This document shows, in pieces, positions 1-8,314 of a stretch of DNA of 64,000 nt. Location of the stretch: contig JABDCR010000007.1 of assembly GCA_013288015.1 (NCBI GenBank), positions 1-64,000 on the forward strand, given 5' to 3'. Numbering within the stretch: position 1 is the first letter of the stretch; every line of letters begins with the position of its first letter. The notes under the pieces are model-generated. The model searched no databases and was not told the origin of the DNA. It was given only the letters and a program-made list of their open reading frames with translations. Made by a program: the position numbers and the translations under genes. The stretch is from Bacteroidota bacterium. GTDB taxonomy: Bacteria; Bacteroidota; Bacteroidia; B-17B0; Aurantibacillaceae.

Positions 1-15
1 AGCACACCTGAAAAT

Positions 16-876
16 TTGGGCTATCCAATTAACGGACCTGAGGATGATGTATTTTTTGTAATTAGCGGAAGCGGTTACCACGGTTATTTTGCGTCGGCTA
101 AGCATGGTGGTTTTGGTAAAACTGATATATATAGAATTACCTTTTTAGGCCCCGAAAAAACACCTATGCTAATGAATGAAGATAATTTATTAGCCAGTGT
201 AGCCGCACCAATAAGCGATTTTAAAGCGGAAAAAATTGTAAGCAAAGGCCCTAAAATGACTATGCTAAAAGGAATTATTAGCGATGAGCAAACCAAACTG
301 CCTTTAGAGGCACAGATTGAGCTAATTGATAATGAAAAAAATGAATTGCTGGCTACTTTTAGTTCAAACAGTGCAACAGGTAAATATTTAGTGTCGTTAC
401 CATCCGGAAAAAATTATGGTATAGCGGTTAAAAAAGATGGTTATTTATTTCATTCAGAAAATTTTGATTTACCGGCTACGGCCGATTTTCAGGAGGTAGA
501 AAAAAACATTGAGCTTAAGAAAATTGATGTGGGTAAGTCTATTGTGTTGCGTAACATATTTTTTGATTTTGATAAAGCAACCATTCGCCCCGAATCGGCT
601 AATGAGTTAGATCGTTTAATAAAACTGTTAACCGATAACCCAACCCTGCGTATAGAATTAGGAAGCCATACTGACAGTAAGGGCAGCGATGATTACAATA
701 TGAAACTATCGCAACAACGCTCACAGTCTGTTGTAAATTATTTAATAAGTAAAGGCATTGCAACCGCTCGTTTAGAGGCTAAAGGTTATGGAGAAACCGT
801 GCCAATTGCTACTAACGATACCGACGAGGGCCGTCAACAAAACCGTCGTACTGAATTTAAGATTTTGAGTAAGTAA
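16..876 (+). CDS. OmpA-family protein C-terminus (truncated by the window edge)
   Basis: C-terminal OmpA motif: IFFDFDKATIRPES...LRIELGSHTDSKGSDDYNMKLSQQRSQSVVNYLISKGI...KGYGE...NRRTEF. N-terminus lies outside the window. Confidence 0.9.
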   Translation: MGYPINGPEDDVFFVISGSGYHGYFASAKHGGFGKTDIYRITFLGPEKTPMLMNEDNLLASVAAPISDFKAEKIVSKGPKMTMLKGIISDEQTKLPLEAQIELIDNEKNELLATFSSNSATGKYLVSLPSGKNYGIAVKKDGYLFHSENFDLPATADFQEVEKNIELKKIDVGKSIVLRNIFFDFDKATIRPESANELDRLIKLLTDNPTLRIELGSHTDSKGSDDYNMKLSQQRSQSVVNYLISKGIATARLEAKGYGETVPIATNDTDEGRQQNRRTEFKILSK

Positions 877-916
877 TTACTTATTGTTTTAAATAAAATT
901 TACATTATAAAGCATT

Positions 917-1765
917 ATGACACAAACAATATCTCCTATTATAAAACCGGAAGAATTATTGTCTTTAAAAAAAATATCCGGCATTATTCTTATAGATGCT
1001 AGGGCAGGAGCAAATGCGCAAGAGCAATATGAAAAAGGTCATTTAGAAGGTGCTTTATTTGTTGATTTAAACACACAGCTGGCGAGTATCAAATCTGACC
1101 CATCACTGGGCGGGCGACATCCTTTGCCAAGCCCTGTTCAATTCGCGCAGGTTTTAACGCAACTTGGTATAACGCCCGAAAGCCATGTAATTATATACGA
1201 CGATAAAAATGGCTCTAATGCAGCTGCCCGTTTTTGGTGGATGCTTAAATCTGTAGGGCATAATAAAGTACAGGTGCTTGATGGCGGACTTGATGCTGCT
1301 ATTAAAGCGGGATTTAAATTAAGTTCGAACGAAGAAATACCGCATAATACAGAAGCATATAAAGTAAGTAAATGGCTGCTACCACTTGCCGAAATAGATG
1401 AGGTGGCAAATGCTGCTAAGGATACTAATTTTCTTGTTATTGATGTAAGAGACAAGGTGCGTTATGATGGTGATAAAGAACCTATAGATTTAATTGCAGG
1501 TCATATTCCGGGAGCTATAAACATACCGTTTACAAGTAATTTAAATACTGATGGATTTTATTTATCTCCATCAGAACTGCGTGATAAATATGTAGAAGCC
1601 CTAGCAGGTAAAAAAACAGAGGATGTAATTGTTCATTGTGGCTCAGGTGTAACTGCTTGTCATACAATTTTAGCTATGGCTTATGCGGGCATTGAGTTTC
1701 CAAAACTATATGTTGGTTCTTGGAGTGAGTGGTCGAGAAACAAAAGACCCATAGCAACTAAGTAA
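917..1765 (+). CDS. sulfurtransferase with two rhodanese domains (SseA-like)
   Basis: Two rhodanese modules; active-site loop VHCGSGVTAC; GGRHPLPSPVQFA. Confidence 0.9.
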   Translation: MTQTISPIIKPEELLSLKKISGIILIDARAGANAQEQYEKGHLEGALFVDLNTQLASIKSDPSLGGRHPLPSPVQFAQVLTQLGITPESHVIIYDDKNGSNAAARFWWMLKSVGHNKVQVLDGGLDAAIKAGFKLSSNEEIPHNTEAYKVSKWLLPLAEIDEVANAAKDTNFLVIDVRDKVRYDGDKEPIDLIAGHIPGAINIPFTSNLNTDGFYLSPSELRDKYVEALAGKKTEDVIVHCGSGVTACHTILAMAYAGIEFPKLYVGSWSEWSRNKRPIATK

Positions 1766-1788
1766 ACAGAATAGTAGTAACACATAAT

Positions 1789-1823
1789 AAAAAAGCCTGC
1801 TTAAAAACTAAGCAGGCTTTTTT
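1789..1823. terminator. bidirectional intrinsic terminator between convergent genes
   Basis: AAAAAAGCCTGCTTA-aaaac-TAAGCAGGCTTTTTT perfect inverted repeat with A/T tails. Confidence 0.9.
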
Positions 1824-1839
1824 ATTCAAGTAAATTTAT

Positions 1840-4476
1840 TTATGATTTAGAAGAATCATATATTTCTTTTAATTTGTTTTTAGTTGCTGTAACTGTAGTA
1901 AGTTGATTGTTTACCGAAGTAGCATCTCCGTTTTGTTTTTTAATGTCTTCTAATTTAGAAGTTAGTTCATCTTCTTTATCTTGATACATTTTCATTAAAT
2001 CTTTCAATGCTTTTTGTGCCGAATATTTTACGTAAACATTTTTCCCTTTTTCGGTGTAGGTTTTAATAAGGGCAGCACCGCTAAGTACAGTTTCATCTTT
2101 AGTACAGTGTTTTAAAAACTGCCCGTAGTTATTTACAAAACCAATGGCTTCAAAACCTGTAAAATTGTCTTTTTGTTTTACAAAAAAATCGTTGTTTTTA
2201 TCATCACCATTGTTGGTGTATAATTCCATAATGGTAAAACGTATGTTGTCGCTGTCTTCGTTCTCCAGCTCTTTTGCTTTTTGCATAGCCGCTTGCGGGT
2301 TTTCTTTTGCCAAGGCATCTAAGCCTGCACCTGCAACTGCGTATGATTTTTCTGATAACGCAGCTGTGTAAATGGCTTTTACATCTGCATCACCTTTATA
2401 GTGTTTAGCTAAAAAGCTAATGGCTTCTGCACGCACTTTTGTTTTTTCGTCACTTTGCGCCAGTTTAACTAATAAAGGTTTTATCTCGGCAAGTTTTACT
2501 CCATCAACTTCTTCAAAAAGTTTTATGGCTTTTATTCTAAGGTCGGCCATTTTATCATTTAAAGCAAGCTGAGCAACTTCATAAACAGCTGCATTGCCAA
2601 CTCCATCTTTAAACTGGTTAAGGGCTTCGTGTCTGTCTAAATATTTGGGTGCGTTTTTATATTGATACACATAGTCGAGGGTAGTTTTGTTTTCGTTTTT
2701 TATGCAAAGCAATTGTTTCTCGCCATCAAAGTTAATTAAGGCAGGTTTTTTATCAGATGAAAAACTAAACTCTTCGCTTACCTTGGTAACTGTAATTTTT
2801 TCTCTTCTAACAGTTTTAGTTGCACCATCACCAAAATACAAATCAACATATACAGGTAGTTTGTATAATGGGTTTTCTTCAAAATCTTGTTTTTGTTCAA
2901 CTTTTATTTTTACTTGTTTAGCGGCATCATCGTAGCTATAAGTAATATCAAGTATGGGATGTCCACCTGTCATATACCATTGGTTAAAAAACCAATTTAA
3001 ATCTTCGCCGGTTACTTCTTCAAAGGCTAAGCGTAAATCGTGTACCTCGGCATTTTTAAAACGATTTTTCTCTAAGTATAATTTAAGCGATGCAAAAAAA
3101 GCATCATCGCCAACTTGTTTACGCAGCATATGTAAAATTTGTCCGCCTTTGTTATAGCTAACGCCATCAAACATATCTTCACGGTTTTGATATTCGAAAC
3201 GAATAAGCGGAGGGTCCTTTTGTGATGATTGCATCATGTAACCCATTTTGCTACCATAGCTGTGTGCATCGGCTGCATCAACACCATGTTTATATTCTTG
3301 CCACAAATATTCGCCATAGGTTGCAAACGATTCGTTTAACGATAAGTTGCTCCAGCTTTCAGCTGTAACTAAATCGCCAAACCACTGGTGAAATAATTCA
3401 TGCGAAATAACATCTTCGCCTTTACTGCCATCAAGCAACTCACGCTCAGTTTGATAAACAAACTCTCCGTGCAAAGTAGCTGATGTATTTTCCATAGCAC
3501 CCGATACGTAATCTCTTGCAACAATTTGAGCATATTTTTGCCAGGCAAAGGGAGTGCCTAAACGGGTAGAGAAAAACTCAATCATCTCAGGTGTTAAACC
3601 AAATATATTTTTTGCATAAGGTTCGTATTTTGCTTCTACATAATAAGACACCTCTTTTCCTTTCCAAGGCGTATCAAGTACTTTTTTAAACTCGCCAATG
3701 CCCATCATAACTAAGTAAGCTGAGTGTGGTAAATCCATTTTCCAATGGTCGGTACGTGTACCATCCGTATTTTTTTTGCTGTCGGTTAGCAAACCATTTG
3801 ATAGGGTAGTATATTTTTCATCCACTGTAATATAAATTTCATCCGTAAATTTTTCATTTGGACTATCTACCGTAGGGAACCAAGCTGAGTTACTTTGTGT
3901 TTCGCCTTGTGTCCAAATTTGTGGCATTTTACTTTTATCTTCACCTTTAGGGTTAATAAAATATAAACCTTTATCATCGGTAATGGCTTGGCTGCCACCT
4001 GCTTTCAACTCGTTTGGTTTCGATTTGTAATCAATAAACACGGTGTACTTATCATTACGTGTGTATTCTTTATCTAAATCAATTTTTAACGAATCGTTTT
4101 CATATGCATATTTTAAATCACTATTTCCTTTTGCACCTACTAACTGCACTTTGTATATATCCATGCCGCGCGCGTTTAAGTACAATTTTTTTACCGGATA
4201 GAAATAAGGTTTAATGTCGAGCGTGGCTTTACCAAATAACCACTGGTTTTGCCAATCAAATTTTACTTCGAGCTTAGTGTGTGTTATATCGTTGCTTTTA
4301 GTGTTTGTTGCCCGATATGTTTTAGGGCTGGGCAGTTCAGGTTTTTTATCTACATAAACAGTATCTGTTTTTACAATAATTATTTCCTCTGCACCTTTCT
4401 TTTTTTTCTGAGCAAAGGCTGTTTGTGAAACACACAATAAGGCAAAGGCACTTATAAATAATTTATTAGCTGACAT
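1840..4476 (-). CDS. M1 family metallopeptidase (aminopeptidase N-like) with C-terminal HEAT-like region
   Basis: GAMENTSATLHGEF (GxMEN) and HELFHQWFGDLVT...NLSLNESFATYGEY (HExxH-x18-E) motifs; signal peptide. Confidence 0.95.
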   Translation of the reverse strand: MSANKLFISAFALLCVSQTAFAQKKKKGAEEIIIVKTDTVYVDKKPELPSPKTYRATNTKSNDITHTKLEVKFDWQNQWLFGKATLDIKPYFYPVKKLYLNARGMDIYKVQLVGAKGNSDLKYAYENDSLKIDLDKEYTRNDKYTVFIDYKSKPNELKAGGSQAITDDKGLYFINPKGEDKSKMPQIWTQGETQSNSAWFPTVDSPNEKFTDEIYITVDEKYTTLSNGLLTDSKKNTDGTRTDHWKMDLPHSAYLVMMGIGEFKKVLDTPWKGKEVSYYVEAKYEPYAKNIFGLTPEMIEFFSTRLGTPFAWQKYAQIVARDYVSGAMENTSATLHGEFVYQTERELLDGSKGEDVISHELFHQWFGDLVTAESWSNLSLNESFATYGEYLWQEYKHGVDAADAHSYGSKMGYMMQSSQKDPPLIRFEYQNREDMFDGVSYNKGGQILHMLRKQVGDDAFFASLKLYLEKNRFKNAEVHDLRLAFEEVTGEDLNWFFNQWYMTGGHPILDITYSYDDAAKQVKIKVEQKQDFEENPLYKLPVYVDLYFGDGATKTVRREKITVTKVSEEFSFSSDKKPALINFDGEKQLLCIKNENKTTLDYVYQYKNAPKYLDRHEALNQFKDGVGNAAVYEVAQLALNDKMADLRIKAIKLFEEVDGVKLAEIKPLLVKLAQSDEKTKVRAEAISFLAKHYKGDADVKAIYTAALSEKSYAVAGAGLDALAKENPQAAMQKAKELENEDSDNIRFTIMELYTNNGDDKNNDFFVKQKDNFTGFEAIGFVNNYGQFLKHCTKDETVLSGAALIKTYTEKGKNVYVKYSAQKALKDLMKMYQDKEDELTSKLEDIKKQNGDATSVNNQLTTVTATKNKLKEIYDSSKS

Positions 4477-4572
4477 AAGGTTTAAATTTCCTGCAAAAAT
4501 GCAATTTTTATACGATTTAACACTTATTTTATTACAAGTGGTTAAGTTTACGGATAAGATGTCTTTAAACTA

Positions 4573-4600
4573 AAAATCCTCACATTTTTGTGAGGATTTT
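4573..4600. terminator. intrinsic terminator, probably for the sulP operon on the - strand
   Basis: AAAATCCTCAC-attttt-GTGAGGATTTT perfect 11-bp stem. Confidence 0.8.
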
Positions 4601-4630
4601 ATTAAAAAATAATTTCTTATAGAATAAGTT

Positions 4631-4719
4631 AAAAGAAAGCTCTGTGCTACCTGCGCAAGTCGTTAACAAACAACAACGAAAAAACGAAGCATGCACAGGT
4701 GGTGCACAGATTTTCTTTA
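4631..4719. repeat. imperfect inverted repeat directly downstream of the sulP stop codon
   Basis: AAAGAAAgcTCTGTGCtaCCTGcGCA ... TGCaCAGGtgGTGCACAGAttttCTTT pair with small bulges and wobbles. Confidence 0.55.
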
Positions 4720-6399
4720 CATTATTTTTTTAACACGGGTTGATGTTTCGTCGTGCCCTTTAGAACTGTGTAATTCATAACCGGTTAGGCTAACATTACC
4801 ACCATCATTTTCGTACTGAGTTTTAAACTCTTTAAGCGATTGTAATGAAGTGTGGTCAACTACTTTACAAGCAGATAAATCAATCACCACATGTTTACCT
4901 TTTTCAATTGCATATATTTTTTTCTTTAAACCTAAGTAATTAGAGAATAAAGCATCTCCGCTAACTTTTACACTTACGTTGTTTCCATTGGTGCTTATTT
5001 CCGAACGCGATTTAAATAAGTTGCCAACACCTGCGCCGCTTGCTATGTTTAAAATTAGCTCAAGTACTATACCGGTTGCAACACCCATTAATAAATCATC
5101 GCCTGCACAAACAAGTATAGTTACTACAAATACAACAAACTGATCTAAACCAAGATGAAACATATGTTTAAACTCTTTAGGACTTGCTAAACGGTAACCG
5201 GCAAAAATCAGTAGTGCAGCAAGTGCAGAATAAGGAATAACTTCAATAATAGGCACAGCCACTAATAATGCCACTAATAAAAATAAACCATGAAAGAAGT
5301 TAGCCCAACGGGTTTTTGCGCCAAAGCCAACGTTAGCCGAACTACGTACTACTTCAGCAATCATGGGGCTACCACCAATCATGCCTGTTAATGCATTACC
5401 AACACCAACACCGGTTAAATCTTTATTAGCGTTTGATTTACGTTTCCATGGGTCTAAACCATCAATGGCTTTTACTGTAAGTAACGACTCTAAACTACCA
5501 ACTAAGGCAATAAAAATAACCCATTTAATAAATACGCCAGGGTTGCTTGTTATACCATCAAAACTTACGTTAATAAAACTTTGGCTAAGTATGTCAGTGA
5601 TTTTTCCTGTTTTTACTAAAGCGCCCGGAGTGTCTTTAATAATAAATGAAATACCAAGTGATATAGCAATTACAATAACAACTAAAGGTGCAGGAATTTT
5701 TTTAAGAAACCCCGACTTAATAAAAGAGAAACCAAAAACAATTGCCAGTGATATAAGACCAATGATAAGAATATTTTTATCGTAGTTAGAGAGTATATCA
5801 GGCATGTGTTTTACAAGCCCCACAATATCATAACCTTTAGCTTTAGTTAAATCAGCAACGCCCGTAGTTGGGTCTATTGGAGCAGTGGTAGCATCTTTTA
5901 AAAATTTTCCATTAACACCAAATAAAATTGGTAATTGTTTAATGATAATCATTACACCTATAGATGCCAGCATACCGTGTATAGCTGCACCCGGAAAAAA
6001 ATCGGCGAAGTTGCCCATTTTTAATAAACCAAAAACTATTTGTAAAAGAGAAGCAATTACAATACAACCTAAAGCTAAATGCCAGCCTTGTTCGCCGCCG
6101 CCAAAAGCTGCTACACAACCCGATATAATTGGAATTAAACCTGCTGCAGGACCTTTAATAGTTAAACGAGAACCTGACAAGAGTGAGACAATTAAACCGC
6201 CTATTATAGCAGTAACTACACCAAATATGGGATTAGGAATGCCACTGGCTTTACCTATACCTAAACTAAGTGGTAGTGCTAATAAAAAAACCATAAAGCC
6301 CGATGTTAAATCGGCCATCAGGTTTTGTTTTAAGCCCGCTATACCATCTAACGGGATTTCTTGTTTTGTTGTCATTGTTGTTGTTTTGGTTGTTTCCAT
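4717..6399 (-). CDS. SulP family inorganic anion transporter with C-terminal STAS domain
   Basis: SulP N-terminal DLTSGFMVFLLALPLSLGIGKASG, GGSPMIAEVVRSSANVGFGAKTRWANFFHG; STAS-like HVVIDLSACKVVDHTSLQSL. Confidence 0.93.
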   Translation of the reverse strand: METTKTTTMTTKQEIPLDGIAGLKQNLMADLTSGFMVFLLALPLSLGIGKASGIPNPIFGVVTAIIGGLIVSLLSGSRLTIKGPAAGLIPIISGCVAAFGGGEQGWHLALGCIVIASLLQIVFGLLKMGNFADFFPGAAIHGMLASIGVMIIIKQLPILFGVNGKFLKDATTAPIDPTTGVADLTKAKGYDIVGLVKHMPDILSNYDKNILIIGLISLAIVFGFSFIKSGFLKKIPAPLVVIVIAISLGISFIIKDTPGALVKTGKITDILSQSFINVSFDGITSNPGVFIKWVIFIALVGSLESLLTVKAIDGLDPWKRKSNANKDLTGVGVGNALTGMIGGSPMIAEVVRSSANVGFGAKTRWANFFHGLFLLVALLVAVPIIEVIPYSALAALLIFAGYRLASPKEFKHMFHLGLDQFVVFVVTILVCAGDDLLMGVATGIVLELILNIASGAGVGNLFKSRSEISTNGNNVSVKVSGDALFSNYLGLKKKIYAIEKGKHVVIDLSACKVVDHTSLQSLKEFKTQYENDGGNVSLTGYELHSSKGHDETSTRVKKIM

Positions 6400-6434
6400 G
6401 TTTATTATTTAGAGCACATATTTTATAATATAAT

Positions 6435-8303
6435 TTAAGAAGACCTGTATGCTGTTTCGTGATTTGTTTTTATGTGCGGACCTAAGAACACGCGAGAAAA
6501 AATTCGTATCAAAGCAATGCCCGATATGATAAAACTTAATGAAGTAAAAAAAGCAAGCCCGGCTTGGTCTTCATGTATGTGTGTAAAAATTACATCTTCG
6601 CCAATAAATGTTGGAGTAATTGGGAAACCTGTTAAACCCAAACAAGAAAGTAAAAATACAAAGGCAATTTTTGGATGCTCGTATGCGTGTCCGTAAAACT
6701 GATTTAAATCGTAAGCGTCTTCTAGTAGCTTTAATCTACGAATACATAAATAACCAACGGTTCCGGCAAATACTACACCGCTCAAATAAAGATACACTTG
6801 GTTATGGGTAAAATTTTCGTTAAACGAAATAGCTAACACTAACCAAAAATGATTCATGATAATCATCATCCAACTCATTAGCACGTTTTTTCTTTCAGAA
6901 AAAGCTTTTAGTACACTAATTAAACCAACTAAGGCAAAAATAGTTGGTACATATTCGTGCAACTCGTAAGGTAAAGTTATGTGAGCATCTAAAACAACAA
7001 CGCCAATTATGTAGGCGGGAATAAAAAAAATAAGTAATCTTTTGGTAGTAAGAAAATCTAACATTTTTCCGGCTTCATTTAAGGGTGTCCATAAAATGCG
7101 ATTCATAAACGAATCTAAATTCCATTCTTTAACTGAAAGCATGTAAAAAGTGTTTCTTATTTTTCTTGGAAAAGAATTTTCAATGGTTTGCTTACGCGGA
7201 ATAAAATTATAAAACTGCTCTCGGATTAAATAACTAACTGATGATGGCGAAACCAATAACTGATAGGTTCTTAAAAAGGCATTGCCTGCAAAATGGAACA
7301 AGGCTAATTTTTCGAAACCAATAGAGACTTCAACAAAAATTAAACCAATTTGTGCCACCGATGAATAAGCTATCTGACTTTTTATTGTTGATTGAACTCT
7401 GGCTGTTAATGTAGCTACTGCGGAAGTTAATAAACCTAAAACAACAATTAATATACGTACTGAGATTTGATTTTCCCAAAAAGGGAATGTGCGCAGTAAA
7501 AGAAAAACACCCACATGTACCGAAAGCGAGCCGTAAAAAATAGCACTTGATGGAGTAGGGCCTTCCATAGCGCGTGGCAACCAAGATGAAAAAGGTAACT
7601 GTGCCGATTTAGCTGCTGCGGCAATTAAAATGGCAAACGATATAAAAACACCAATCATACTATGTGATGAAAGATGCTCATGCACTAAACTCTGATCATT
7701 TAATTTTGAAAAAGTAATGTTTTCGTGCCATAAATGATGGCTTGCCCACATAGCAAGAATTAAACCCACATCACCAATACGATAAACCGAAAAAACTTTG
7801 TATGCGTTTTTTACCGGCAAATAACGGTCGCGGTAAAATGCAATTAGTAAGAATGAACAAATGCCTAAAATTTCCCAACCAATAAAAAGGGTTTCAAAAT
7901 TGCCGGCAAAAATGGTAATGTTATAGCCAAAGTAAAACAATAACATAGCGTTAAAAAACCGTTTGTATCCTTCTTCTCTGTGCAAGTATCTTCTGCTATA
8001 AATAGTTACTAAAAAAGTTAAAAAGCCGCCAACAAAAAGATAAACAGCAGAAATTTTATCAAAATAAAAATCAACTAAAAACACATAGTTATCGGTGCGA
8101 TAAAGGGCAATATCAGGTAAGTTAAGTGTTGGATGACCATTTAATAACCAAATTGTAAAAAATATAAGAGAGCCGATAAAATGCAATCCAACAACTCCAA
8201 AAACTATCCACGAAATAAGCGACTCCTGTTTTTTAGGAATAAGTAAACTAATTATAAAGCCCACTAAAGGAAGAAGTACAAATAAGTGCAGCAATGAGGA
8301 CAT
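6435..8303 (-). CDS. dabB: DabB-like membrane subunit (NADH dehydrogenase subunit 5/proton-antiporter homologue)
   Basis: NuoL-like core (GWEILGICSFLLIAFYRDRY, AAAAKSAQLPFSSWLPRAMEGPTPSSAIFYGSLSVHVGVFLLLR), directly downstream of a DabA homologue with no other Nuo genes nearby. Confidence 0.88.
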   Translation of the reverse strand: MSSLLHLFVLLPLVGFIISLLIPKKQESLISWIVFGVVGLHFIGSLIFFTIWLLNGHPTLNLPDIALYRTDNYVFLVDFYFDKISAVYLFVGGFLTFLVTIYSRRYLHREEGYKRFFNAMLLFYFGYNITIFAGNFETLFIGWEILGICSFLLIAFYRDRYLPVKNAYKVFSVYRIGDVGLILAMWASHHLWHENITFSKLNDQSLVHEHLSSHSMIGVFISFAILIAAAAKSAQLPFSSWLPRAMEGPTPSSAIFYGSLSVHVGVFLLLRTFPFWENQISVRILIVVLGLLTSAVATLTARVQSTIKSQIAYSSVAQIGLIFVEVSIGFEKLALFHFAGNAFLRTYQLLVSPSSVSYLIREQFYNFIPRKQTIENSFPRKIRNTFYMLSVKEWNLDSFMNRILWTPLNEAGKMLDFLTTKRLLIFFIPAYIIGVVVLDAHITLPYELHEYVPTIFALVGLISVLKAFSERKNVLMSWMMIIMNHFWLVLAISFNENFTHNQVYLYLSGVVFAGTVGYLCIRRLKLLEDAYDLNQFYGHAYEHPKIAFVFLLSCLGLTGFPITPTFIGEDVIFTHIHEDQAGLAFFTSLSFIISGIALIRIFSRVFLGPHIKTNHETAYRSS

Positions 8304-8314
8304 ATTTTTTTAAA

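Noticed and set aside
5363-6412. Long + strand ORFs (5363-5785, 5885-6412) over sulP
   Set aside because: Antisense to a well-supported SulP CDS; no recognisable domain; typical shadow ORFs.
7330-7584. Short ORF inside dabB suggesting a frameshift
   Set aside because: DabB is continuous across this interval in its own frame; the ORF is out-of-frame and low quality.
6435-8303. Calling the NuoL-like gene a complex I subunit
   Set aside because: No other nuo genes; directly coupled to dabA, so DabB is the better assignment.
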